From assembly GCF_022511165.1 (NCBI RefSeq), contig NZ_JAFLSB010000015.1, forward strand, positions 1-38,227: DNA of 38,227 nucleotides, read 5' to 3'. This document shows positions 15,596 through 23,534 of this stretch, piece by piece (position 1 is the first letter of the stretch; each line of letters opens with the position of its first letter). Both the position numbers and the translations under genes were made by a program. A model generated the notes under the pieces. That model ran no database searches, was not told the origin of the DNA, and saw only the letters and a program-made list of their open reading frames with translations. The DNA comes from Helicobacter sp. (GTDB lineage Bacteria; Campylobacterota; Campylobacteria; Campylobacterales; Helicobacteraceae).

Positions 15596-17020
15596 ATGTT
15601 TCAAAAAATTCTCATTGCTAATCGTGGCGAAATTGCAGTGCGTATTATTCGTGCGTGTAGAGATTTGCATATTAAAAGTGTGGCAATATATGCAAGAGCA
15701 GATAGAGATTGTCTGCACGTTAAAATGGCTGATGAATCTTATGAAATTAGCGATGACCCGCTCAAAGGCTACCTAGATGCGGATTTGATTGTAGAAACTG
15801 CTTTGCGTGTTGAAGCCGATGCAATACATCCGGGCTATGGATTCTTAAGTGAAAATGCTACTTTTGCAAAAAAAGTGCAAGAAGCGGGCATTACTTGGAT
15901 AGGTCCAGATGCTCTAACTATTGCCAAAATGGGCGATAAGAATGCCGCGCGTGAGATTATGCAAAAAAATGGAATCCCTATTGTTCCCGGGACAGAGCCG
16001 CTTAATACCTATCCTACACGCGAAATTGCAAAACTCGCTCAAAAGATTGGCTATCCTGTGATTTTAAAAGCAAGTAGTGGGGGTGGAGGACGCGGCATAC
16101 GCGTGGTAGAAAAAGAAGAGCATCTCATAGAATCTTTTGAAGCCTGCAAACGCGAAGCTATGGCGTTTTTTAAAAATGATGATGTGTTTATGGAAAAATA
16201 CATTGTTAATCCTCGCCACATTGAATTTCAAATCCTCGCTGATAATTATGGCAATGTGATACATCTTTTGGAGCGAGATTGCTCGATACAAAGACGACAT
16301 CAAAAATTGATTGAAATAGCCCCTAGTCCGCTTATTAGTGATGATTTGCGTCGTAGAATGGGCGCAGCAGCCGTAGCTGCAGCAAAAGCAGCACATTATA
16401 CAAACGCTGGAACCGTGGAATTTTTACTTGATGAAAATAACACTTTCTACTTTATGGAGATGAATACACGCATACAAGTTGAACACGGCGTTACAGAAGA
16501 AATCACAGGCTTTGATCTTATTGGTAGACAAATTCGTATCGCACAAGGAGAGATTTTAGAACTTACCCAACACGATATACGCCCTCAAGGCTTTGCAATT
16601 GAAGCGCGGATTAATGCTGAAGATGTGGCAAATGACTTTGTGCCAAATCCGGGCAAAATCACTACCTACTATCCCGCACTTGGTCCATTTGTGCGCGTAG
16701 ATAGCTGTATTTATAAAGATTATGTGATTCCTCCCTTTTATGATTCTATGGTGGCAAAGCTTATTGTTAAGGCTTCAAGTTATAATCTCGCAGTAAATAA
16801 ACTCTCGCGCGCCCTCAATGAATTTACAATTAAAGGTGTAAAAACCACAATCCCCTTTCTTATCAATATCTGCAATGATAAGGATTTTAAACAAGGTAAT
16901 TTTGATACCTCCTATATTGAAACAAAGCTCAAAGAGCTTATGCCAGAGCCAAATACAAAACCAGAAGATGATGTAGTAAGTGTGATTGTAGCAGCCCTAA
17001 GCGCACGATATGGAGCATAA
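15596..17020 (+). CDS. accC: Biotin carboxylase (acetyl-CoA carboxylase subunit, or pyruvate carboxylase subunit A)
   Basis: 474 aa, ATP-grasp biotin carboxylase. The N-terminal ILIANRGEIAVRIIRACRDL, IHPGYGFLSEN, glycine-rich ATP loop ASSGGGGRGIRVV, ERDCSIQRRHQKLIE and MEMNTRIQVEHGVTEEITG are all present. It carboxylates biotin on a carrier domain with bicarbonate and ATP. The protein is about 25 residues longer than E. coli AccC, with a tail after DTSYIETKL, and no accB lies next to it. These two points fit PycA of a two-subunit pyruvate carboxylase at least as well as AccC, so the symbol is provisional. The start is ATG 15596, the second of an ATGATG with AGGAG upstream. It lies 33 bases after ppa. 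Confidence 0.85.
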   Translation: MFQKILIANRGEIAVRIIRACRDLHIKSVAIYARADRDCLHVKMADESYEISDDPLKGYLDADLIVETALRVEADAIHPGYGFLSENATFAKKVQEAGITWIGPDALTIAKMGDKNAAREIMQKNGIPIVPGTEPLNTYPTREIAKLAQKIGYPVILKASSGGGGRGIRVVEKEEHLIESFEACKREAMAFFKNDDVFMEKYIVNPRHIEFQILADNYGNVIHLLERDCSIQRRHQKLIEIAPSPLISDDLRRRMGAAAVAAAKAAHYTNAGTVEFLLDENNTFYFMEMNTRIQVEHGVTEEITGFDLIGRQIRIAQGEILELTQHDIRPQGFAIEARINAEDVANDFVPNPGKITTYYPALGPFVRVDSCIYKDYVIPPFYDSMVAKLIVKASSYNLAVNKLSRALNEFTIKGVKTTIPFLINICNDKDFKQGNFDTSYIETKLKELMPEPNTKPEDDVVSVIVAALSARYGA

Positions 17021-17025
17021 GCATT

Positions 17026-18453
17026 ATGAAAAATGTTTATCAAAGCACCACTTTTTTAGATAAAAGAGCGTGCGAAAAATATCACCTAAGCAATGAAATT
17101 CTAATGGAAAATGCTGCTTGTGCGCTAGAATCTTTGATTAGCACCTTAACACATAAAGGAAGCGTTATTACCATTTTATGCGGTGGGGGTGATAATGGTG
17201 GCGATGGCTACGCACTTGCAAGACGACTAAGCGGAGATTATCACATACGCATTATGCAGCTCAAAGAGCCAAAATCCCCTCTCTGTCAGCAAAATTATAA
17301 AAGTGCAGCTGAATGCGAAATAAAGTTTATTAAAAAAATCTTACCTTGTGATGTAATGGTAGATTGCGTTGTAGGAAGTGGGCTTAAAGGACAGCTTGAA
17401 TCAGATATAAGCGATATTCTTGCACTTGCCCAAAAATCAGCGCGAATAAATATCGCCTGTGATGTACCAAGCGGATTAAATGAGCAAAATAAGGGCTTTG
17501 TTTTTAAGGCTCATCACACGCTTTGTATGGGTGCAATAAACCTTGTATGCCTAAGCGATAGAGCAAAAGATTTTGTAGGAGAATTACATATTGCTAAGCT
17601 TGGACTAAGCCCAAGTCATTATCAAATAAGCTCAAACATCAAAATGCTAGAATCTACTGATTTATCCTTGCCCTTACGCACACGCTCAAACACACATAAG
17701 GGTGATTATGGACATTTGAGCGTATTTGGAGGAGAAAAAATAGGTGCAAGTATTCTAAGCGCACAAAGCGCTCTGCATTTTGGCGCGGGGCTTGTAAGCT
17801 TGATTACACAAGAAGAAAAGCTTATTCCTCCTGAAATAATGCAAGAGCGTGATTTACCACCTAAAACAAGTGCTATTGCGCTAGGTATGGGGTTAGGAAA
17901 AGAAAGGAGTGAGGAGATTTTACATTCCTTATGTGAATCTTCCCTACCCTGCATACTTGATGCTGATGTTTTCTACACGCCAATGATTAAAACTTTTTTA
18001 GATGAAAGTCTCAAACGACAACGACTAGATTTTACACAAGAAATTATCCTTACCCCTCACCCTAAAGAATTTGCTTCATTGCTTCATATATGTGATTTGG
18101 GCGAATACACACCACAAAAGCGATTAGATTCTATGCTAGAATTTACCCAAAAATATCCCCATACCACGCTTTTACTCAAAGGCGCAAATGTTTATATCGC
18201 CAAAGCTCAAGAAGTCTATATTAATCCACTTGGCACAAACGCCCTTGCAAAGGGTGGGAGTGGTGATGTTTTAAGCGGTATCATTGGCGCACTTCTTGCT
18301 CAAGGCTATGATGCACTTCATAGCACATTACAAGGCTCACTTGCCCACGCTCTTGCAGCCCAAAAGGCAATGCAGCATACTGCTTCTTATGCGCTCACAC
18401 CACAACTTCTTATAGAATCTTTACAACATCTACATACTCTACAAAGGATATAA
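17026..18453 (+). CDS. nnr: Bifunctional NAD(P)H-hydrate epimerase / ADP-dependent NAD(P)H-hydrate dehydratase
   Basis: 475 aa, a fusion of the two NAD(P)HX repair activities. The N-terminal YjeF_N part (about 1-205) has LMENAA and CGGGDNGGDGYALARRL near residue 52. The C-terminal ribokinase-like part (about 210-475) has GDYGHLSVFGGE, ILTPHPKEFASLL, LLKGANV and AKGGSGDVLSGIIGALLAQG near residue 407. The epimerase converts R- to S-NAD(P)HX and the dehydratase restores NAD(P)H with ADP. It starts 5 bases after the biotin carboxylase stop with only a weak GGAG upstream, so translation is probably coupled. It abuts thiG. Confidence 0.93.
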   Translation: MKNVYQSTTFLDKRACEKYHLSNEILMENAACALESLISTLTHKGSVITILCGGGDNGGDGYALARRLSGDYHIRIMQLKEPKSPLCQQNYKSAAECEIKFIKKILPCDVMVDCVVGSGLKGQLESDISDILALAQKSARINIACDVPSGLNEQNKGFVFKAHHTLCMGAINLVCLSDRAKDFVGELHIAKLGLSPSHYQISSNIKMLESTDLSLPLRTRSNTHKGDYGHLSVFGGEKIGASILSAQSALHFGAGLVSLITQEEKLIPPEIMQERDLPPKTSAIALGMGLGKERSEEILHSLCESSLPCILDADVFYTPMIKTFLDESLKRQRLDFTQEIILTPHPKEFASLLHICDLGEYTPQKRLDSMLEFTQKYPHTTLLLKGANVYIAKAQEVYINPLGTNALAKGGSGDVLSGIIGALLAQGYDALHSTLQGSLAHALAAQKAMQHTASYALTPQLLIESLQHLHTLQRI

Positions 18454-19236
18454 ATGACTGATACACTACATATAGGTTCATATCATTTTAATTCTCGCTT
18501 GATTGTTGGGAGCGGAAAATATAAAGACTTTGCCACCACTAAAGAAGCGACTTTAGCAAGCGGGGCAGAGATTATTACCGTTGCTGTTCGGCGCGTAAAT
18601 ATTATGGATAATAAAAGTGAGAATCTACTTGAAGTCTTTAAAGATACCTCTATCCAATTTTTACCAAATTCCGCTGGGTGTGTCAATGCAAAAGAGGCAA
18701 TTACACTTTTTCGTCTTGTAAGAGAGGCAACAGGCATTAGCTTTATCAAGCTTGAAATTATTGGCGATACGCAAAAAACACTCTACCCAGATGTGATTGA
18801 AACTTTAGAAGCAACTGAAGTACTTGCTAATGAGGGTTTTTGTGTGTTGGCTTATACAAATGATGATCCCATTATGGCAAAACGACTTGAAAATGCCGGT
18901 GCAAGTGCGGTTATGCCTCTTGCTGCGCCTATTGGAAGTGGGCTTGGGATTCAAAATCGCTACAATATTGGCTTTATCAAAGAGGCTATCAAAGTGCCAC
19001 TTATTGTTGATGCGGGAGTGGGCTGTGCAAGTGATGCGAGTATTGCTATGGAGCTAGGAGCTGATGCGGTTTTGACAAATACCGCTATCGCTCAAGCACA
19101 AAATCCTGTATCTATGGCAGAAGCGATGAAATATGCCATCAAAGCGGGTAGATTAAGCTATCTTGCTGGGCGCATACCGCGCAAAGCCTATGCGAGTGCA
19201 AGTTCTCCGCTTGAAGGAATGGCGCAACTTAGCTAG
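18454..19236 (+). CDS. thiG: Thiazole synthase
   Basis: 260 aa TIM-barrel enzyme that forms thiazole phosphate from deoxyxylulose phosphate, dehydroglycine or iminoacetate, and ThiS thiocarboxylate. It shows SRLIVGSGKYKDF, VAVRRVNIMDN, LPNSAGCVNAKEA, FIKLEIIGD with the Schiff-base Lys near 98, VMPLAAPIGSGLG and VDAGVGCASDASIAMELGADAVLTNTAIA. The ATG follows directly on the TAA of the preceding gene, with AAAGGA inside that gene. ThiS, ThiF and ThiH are not in the window, so the pathway is split across the genome. Confidence 0.96.
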   Translation: MTDTLHIGSYHFNSRLIVGSGKYKDFATTKEATLASGAEIITVAVRRVNIMDNKSENLLEVFKDTSIQFLPNSAGCVNAKEAITLFRLVREATGISFIKLEIIGDTQKTLYPDVIETLEATEVLANEGFCVLAYTNDDPIMAKRLENAGASAVMPLAAPIGSGLGIQNRYNIGFIKEAIKVPLIVDAGVGCASDASIAMELGADAVLTNTAIAQAQNPVSMAEAMKYAIKAGRLSYLAGRIPRKAYASASSPLEGMAQLS

Positions 19237-19251
19237 ATTCTAGGCAAAAAG

Positions 19252-20067
19252 ATGAAAGATAGAATCTTCACACAAGATATTGGTAAGCAATTCGAGTTTG
19301 ATGCGCAAGTAGCAAGTGTATTTGATGATATGCTTGAACGTTCAATCCCTCATTATAAGGAAGTTTTGGGGCTTATTGTAGATTTTTGCGTGATGAATCT
19401 TATCTCAAATGCAGATTGTTTGCAAGATTCTACCCAAGTAAATAAAAAAAATAAAGCAGATTCTGCAAAAATCACAGCAGCAAACACATTTAATTCGACA
19501 ATCATTAATAACCCACTTGTATATGATTTGGGAAGTTCCACAGGTAATACTCTTTTAGCCCTTGCTCTTGCTCTGCCCTCATCTACACACTTTGTAGGGA
19601 TTGATAATTCTCAAGCAATGATAGATAAAGCCTCACTTAAAGCCAAAGCCTACAATGCCCATAATATTGACTTTGTATGTGCGGATTTGCTTGAATATGA
19701 ATTTGCTCCCTGCAATATTGTCATTGCAAATTATATCTTGCAATTTATCCGCCCATTACAACGTCCTAGCCTCTTACAAAAAATATATGATGCCCTAGGA
19801 GAAGGAGGAGTATTTATTTTGAGTGAAAAAATGACTTCACATCATAGAATCCTTGATAAACAGATGATAGAGCGGTATCTGCGCTATAAAACAGAGCAAG
19901 GCTACACACAAAGCGAGATTAGCAAAAAACGAGAGGCGCTAGAGAATGTGCTTGTGCCTTTTAGTTTAGAGGAAAATATTGCTTTACTCAAAGAAGTAGG
20001 CTTTAGTGGCATCGAGGTGCTTTTTAAATGGGTAAATTTTGGCACAATCATTGCCAAAAAGGCTTAA
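19252..20067 (+). CDS. cmoA: Carboxy-S-adenosyl-L-methionine synthase
   Basis: 271 aa SAM-dependent Rossmann protein. It makes carboxy-SAM from SAM and prephenate for CmoB, which modifies wobble uridine 34 of tRNA. It shows FEFDAQVASVFDDMLERSIPHY, YDLGSSTGNTLLALA, GIDNSQAMIDKA, ANYILQFI and GGVFILSEK. It is about 24 residues longer than E. coli CmoA. A polar low-complexity insertion near residues 57-85, rich in Asn, Lys and Ser, accounts for the difference. It follows thiG by 15 bases and is probably the last gene of this transcript. cmoB is not in the window. Confidence 0.88.
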   Translation: MKDRIFTQDIGKQFEFDAQVASVFDDMLERSIPHYKEVLGLIVDFCVMNLISNADCLQDSTQVNKKNKADSAKITAANTFNSTIINNPLVYDLGSSTGNTLLALALALPSSTHFVGIDNSQAMIDKASLKAKAYNAHNIDFVCADLLEYEFAPCNIVIANYILQFIRPLQRPSLLQKIYDALGEGGVFILSEKMTSHHRILDKQMIERYLRYKTEQGYTQSEISKKREALENVLVPFSLEENIALLKEVGFSGIEVLFKWVNFGTIIAKKA

Positions 20068-20322
20068 AATAAATACCCCCCTCCCCAAAAAAAGCGTGGC
20101 ATAGCTATACTTGCCCACCCACACAAGCGCAGGCTTGTCGCAATCGCCTTTTATCGTAAAAAATAATGCAAGAGGAATTAAAGGGCTTAGAATCAAAAAT
20201 GGTGGCTTTTTGGAACTTTCTCTTAAAAAAAGCAAGACTACCCCTCTTTTGCCTCTTCCATAATAATTTTTCACATAACTTTTTACAGATTTCTCTATTT
20301 TTCTTAGAATATAGATTCTAAG
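20068..20322. other. Intergenic region between converging genes cmoA and the efflux permease
   Basis: No gene is seen in these 255 bases. ACAAGC at 20123-20128 pairs with GCTTGT at 20133-20138 around GCAG. CTTAGAAT at 20303-20310 pairs with ATTCTAAG at 20315-20322, directly after the permease stop. Neither has a proper T run in the sense needed, so termination here is uncertain. C- and A-rich homopolymers occur at 20076-20093. Confidence 0.35.
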
Positions 20323-21540
20323 CTATTCGTGGCGCAAAGCATCGATAGGATTAAGCCTTGAAGCGCGTCTAGCGGGCAAATAGCCAAACAAAACACCAAT
20401 AAAGGCTGAAAATATAAAGGCAATAAACGCGGTTGGCACATCAAAAATAAATGGAATCTCCATATAATAGCTTAAGCCAAGCGCGGCAAAAAACGCCCAT
20501 ATAATGCCAACAATCCCTCCAAATGAACTTAATGTGATAGATTCTATCAAAAATTGCAGCAGCACCTCACTTTGCAATGCACCAATCGCCATACGCGTGC
20601 CAATCTCACGCGTGCGTTCAGTAACTGAAACAAGCATAATATTCATTATGCCAATCCCCCCTACAATGAGGCTTACCCCCGCAATCATTCCTAAAAAGGC
20701 TGTCAATCGCTTCGTTGATGATGTGAGAATCTCACTGATTTGCTTTGTGTCCATAATTTCAAAGGAATCCCTCTCCCCCGCGCGGACATTACGCACTTGT
20801 CGCAAGGCTTGTGTAAGAGCAGGAAGTATCTCATTAGAATCTATTCCATCTTTTGAGCGCAGCATTAGGCGATTAATAGAAAAAAGTGTATTTTTACCCG
20901 ATACAGAGCGCAAAAATGTCTTCAAAGGAAGCAAAATCACATCATCTTGGTCATTTCCCATACCGCCTTGCCCTTTAGATTCCAACACCCCAATACATTC
21001 ACATACGATACTATTGAGACGGATTCTCTGCCCTAGGGGATTAACCTGTGCAAAGAGATTCTTACGCACAGATTCACCAATAAGACAGACATTGCTCCCC
21101 ACACGATATTCTTGCTCCTCAAAACTCCTCCCCTCACTCGTATCCCATTGTGTTACTTCAAAAAATGATTCATTTACGCCTTGCGCTTGAGTGGAGGTAT
21201 TTTCGGCTTGATACTGCAACACTACTGCACCTTGTGCAATGGGTGCAAGGGCTTCTATATAGTCTTGAGTGAGTGTGTAGAGGCTTTGGGCTTCTTGTAA
21301 GCTAAAATTACGGCGCAAATTTGCACCACCGGGATTCATCACGCGTGCAGGAAATACAAGCAAAAGATTGCTTCCAAGCGAGGAGATTCTATCGCCTATC
21401 ATTTTGGTTGTCCCATTTCCTAGACTAATCATCACAATCACCGCGCCCACACCAATAATCACACCAAGCATTGTCAAAAATGCACGCAAAAAATTGCGCT
21501 TAATCTGTCTTAGAGCAAGTATGAAAGCATTAAGAATCAT
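20323..21540 (-). CDS. MacB-type ABC transporter permease (FtsX/MacB_PCD)
   Basis: 405 aa. One N-terminal membrane helix (about 20-42) is followed by a periplasmic MacB_PCD domain (about 45-265), then three C-terminal helices with the FtsX fold. LIVGGIGIMNIMLVSVTERTREIGTRMAIGA and a final PARRASRLNPIDALRHE are the typical coupling-helix and tail motifs. E. coli MacB is one chain with its ATPase, whereas here the ATPase is a separate gene overlapping by 4 bases (ATGA), as in YknY/YknZ-type exporters. Its Shine-Dalgarno lies in a run of seven G at 21543-21549 in the end of the ATPase gene. With its neighbours it forms a trans-envelope exporter of unknown substrate. Confidence 0.9.
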   Translation of the reverse strand: MILNAFILALRQIKRNFLRAFLTMLGVIIGVGAVIVMISLGNGTTKMIGDRISSLGSNLLLVFPARVMNPGGANLRRNFSLQEAQSLYTLTQDYIEALAPIAQGAVVLQYQAENTSTQAQGVNESFFEVTQWDTSEGRSFEEQEYRVGSNVCLIGESVRKNLFAQVNPLGQRIRLNSIVCECIGVLESKGQGGMGNDQDDVILLPLKTFLRSVSGKNTLFSINRLMLRSKDGIDSNEILPALTQALRQVRNVRAGERDSFEIMDTKQISEILTSSTKRLTAFLGMIAGVSLIVGGIGIMNIMLVSVTERTREIGTRMAIGALQSEVLLQFLIESITLSSFGGIVGIIWAFFAALGLSYYMEIPFIFDVPTAFIAFIFSAFIGVLFGYLPARRASRLNPIDALRHE

Positions 21541-22229
21541 TGCCCCCCCTTTGAATCACTCATCAATCGCCCATCTAAGAAGTGCAGCTCCCTACTCGCA
21601 TATTGCGCCATATCCGGCTCGTGCGTTACCATTAAAATCGTAATGCCTAAGCCTTGATTGAGCTCTTGGAGAATTTCCATAATCTCTACGCTACGTTTTG
21701 TGTCAAGATTCCCCGTTGGCTCATCAGCAAGGAGAAAAAGCGGCTCTGAAGCAATCGCCCTTGCAATCGCCACGCGCTGTTGTTGCCCACCGCTAAGCTT
21801 CGCGCTTGTGTGCGTAGCCCATTCCTTCAAACCCACTTTATCAAGCGCATTGAGCGCAATCGCCTCACGCTCTGCTTTTTTTACACCTCGATACATTAAT
21901 GGCAACTCAACATTCTCTAGGGCTGTTGTACGCGCAAGGAGATTGAAGCCTTGAAAAATGAATCCAATGTAGTTTCGGCGCAGAAGGGCGCGTTGATTCT
22001 GCGTGAGCTTAAATACATCAACATCGCAAAACAAATACTCTCCACTTGTGCCTACATCGAGTGTGCCAAGTATGTTTGCCAAGCTACTCTTGCCCGAGCC
22101 ACTTGGTCCCATTAAAGCGACAAACTCTCCTTTATCAATGCGTAAATCTACGCCCTTTAGGGCTTCAAATGCACTCTCTCCTTTACCATAGGTTTTACGC
22201 ACATCTTTTAAGATAATAAAATCTTCCAT
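21537..22229 (-). CDS. MacB/LolD-type ABC transporter ATPase
   Basis: 230 aa nucleotide-binding domain. It has Walker A GPSGSGKSSLANILG near residue 41, Q-loop YIGFIFQGFNLL, signature LSGGQQQRVAIARAI, Walker B LFLLADEPTGNLD and the switch His in MVTHEPDMAQYASR. It belongs to the MacB/LolD/FtsE group. It follows the adaptor gene by 9 bases and overlaps the permease start, so stoichiometric expression is likely. LolD is less likely because the partners are a MacA-type adaptor and an outer-membrane factor rather than LolC/LolE. Confidence 0.92.
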   Translation of the reverse strand: MEDFIILKDVRKTYGKGESAFEALKGVDLRIDKGEFVALMGPSGSGKSSLANILGTLDVGTSGEYLFCDVDVFKLTQNQRALLRRNYIGFIFQGFNLLARTTALENVELPLMYRGVKKAEREAIALNALDKVGLKEWATHTSAKLSGGQQQRVAIARAIASEPLFLLADEPTGNLDTKRSVEIMEILQELNQGLGITILMVTHEPDMAQYASRELHFLDGRLMSDSKGGQ

Positions 22230-22238
22230 TTGCTTTAC

Positions 22239-23534
22239 TCACTGCACTTTTAGCTTAGTAATCACTTGAGCATTCTCATCAATCCCACTTAGAATCTGCG
22301 TATAACTCCCATCAGTAATACCCACCTCTACGCTCACAGATTCAGGCTTGCCATTTTTTAGAATCCACAATGTGCCTTTTTTGGCTTGGGGCTTTTCTTT
22401 AGGATTAATTTGAGCTTTTGGTGGGCGCGGACGCGCGGGAGCTGCAAACATTGGATTAGAAGAATTATTAGCTCCCTCTTTTTTTGCTCCTGCTCTTTGA
22501 AGTGATTTATTCAAGTCAAAATAAAGCGCAGCACTTGGCACAAGGAGAGCATTATTAGCCTTAGCAATAATAATATCAGCAGTAGCACTCATATCCGGGC
22601 GTAAAAGGAGGGATTTATTATCTACTTCAATTTTTGCACGATAACTCACAATATCCGAGCTACTACTTGATGATGAGCTACTGCCATCACCCGAACCAAA
22701 ATTCACACGATTGACTTTAGCGTGAAAGTTCCTATCTGGATACGCATCAACTGTAAAAACCACCTCCTGCCCCTCTTTTACCTTGCCAATATCAGCCTCT
22801 GAAATATTAGCATATAGCTGCATTTCCTCAAGATTCTCAGCAACTTTAAAGAGAGTAGGTGCTTGAAAGCTCGCCGCCACACTCTGCCCTACCTCCACAC
22901 TGCGCATCAATACAATACCATCTACAGGCGAGACAATTTCAGAATTTTTTAAATCAATCTTTGCACTTTGGATACTTGTTTGAATCTCAACAATTGAAGC
23001 GCGTTTAATCTCCACATCAGATCGCGCAGAAGTATAATTTGTCTTAGCATTTTGTAATTCAAGTTTTGAAGGTGAAGCACCATTTGTCGCCTCATATAGC
23101 TCTTTTAATCTATCATAATTCCATTTTTTATCCGCTAAAGTCTGCTCACTTGCTCTAAGCTGAGCTTGAGCCGAGGCGAGCTGGGCTTCAAATCTAGCAA
23201 TCTGTTGATTAATTGTCTCTGGGTTGATACGCGCGAGGATTTGCCCAACTTTAACTTCATCATTTTCATCTACAAGCACTTCAAGCACAAGCCCTGAAAT
23301 GACGCTTCCAATTTCTACTTCATTAACAGGTGAGAGAGAGCCAGAGGCTGAAATGCTTGATTTAATATCGCCACGAGTAGGCTTTATCACATCATATTCT
23401 ATTTTACTTCCAAAAGATTTCCATACAATAATAACCCCTATGCAAATTATCGCTACAATAAGGAGAAAAATAAGCCATATTTTGAGCGGTATTTTTTTGC
23501 GTAATTTTGGATTAAGCGTTTGATAGAGATTCAT
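22239..23534 (-). CDS. macA: MacA-type periplasmic adaptor (HlyD family)
   Basis: 431 aa. A single N-terminal membrane helix lies at about 19-40. Next come a lipoyl-like half (SASGSLSPVNEVEIGSVISG), a long alpha-helical hairpin of about residues 100-190, the second lipoyl half (IVSPVDGIVLMRSVEVGQSV), a beta-barrel domain and a C-terminal membrane-proximal domain. A run of nine Ser sits near residue 285 in a loop; the codons are mixed, so it is not a slippery repeat. The protein links the ABC permease in the inner membrane to the TolC-like channel. Its start overlaps the channel gene stop by 4 bases. Confidence 0.9.
   Translation of the reverse strand: MNLYQTLNPKLRKKIPLKIWLIFLLIVAIICIGVIIVWKSFGSKIEYDVIKPTRGDIKSSISASGSLSPVNEVEIGSVISGLVLEVLVDENDEVKVGQILARINPETINQQIARFEAQLASAQAQLRASEQTLADKKWNYDRLKELYEATNGASPSKLELQNAKTNYTSARSDVEIKRASIVEIQTSIQSAKIDLKNSEIVSPVDGIVLMRSVEVGQSVAASFQAPTLFKVAENLEEMQLYANISEADIGKVKEGQEVVFTVDAYPDRNFHAKVNRVNFGSGDGSSSSSSSSSDIVSYRAKIEVDNKSLLLRPDMSATADIIIAKANNALLVPSAALYFDLNKSLQRAGAKKEGANNSSNPMFAAPARPRPPKAQINPKEKPQAKKGTLWILKNGKPESVSVEVGITDGSYTQILSGIDENAQVITKLKVQ

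Noticed and set aside
20076..20093. C- and A-rich homopolymers between cmoA and the efflux operon
   Set aside because: They lie between two converging gene ends with no promoter or coding region to switch.
20303..20322. Palindrome after the permease stop as a strong terminator
   Set aside because: On the minus strand it is followed by A-rich, not T-rich, sequence. It mainly reflects two copies of the common AGAATCT-type word.
20504..21190. Long + strand open frame of 228 codons opposite the efflux permease
   Set aside because: It lies wholly antisense to a clear FtsX/MacB permease. Its translation is Ser/Pro/Ile-rich and resembles no family.
22660..22690. Poly-Ser stretch in the MacA-type adaptor as a possible contingency repeat
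   Set aside because: The Ser codons are mixed, so there is no uniform short repeat that would slip.
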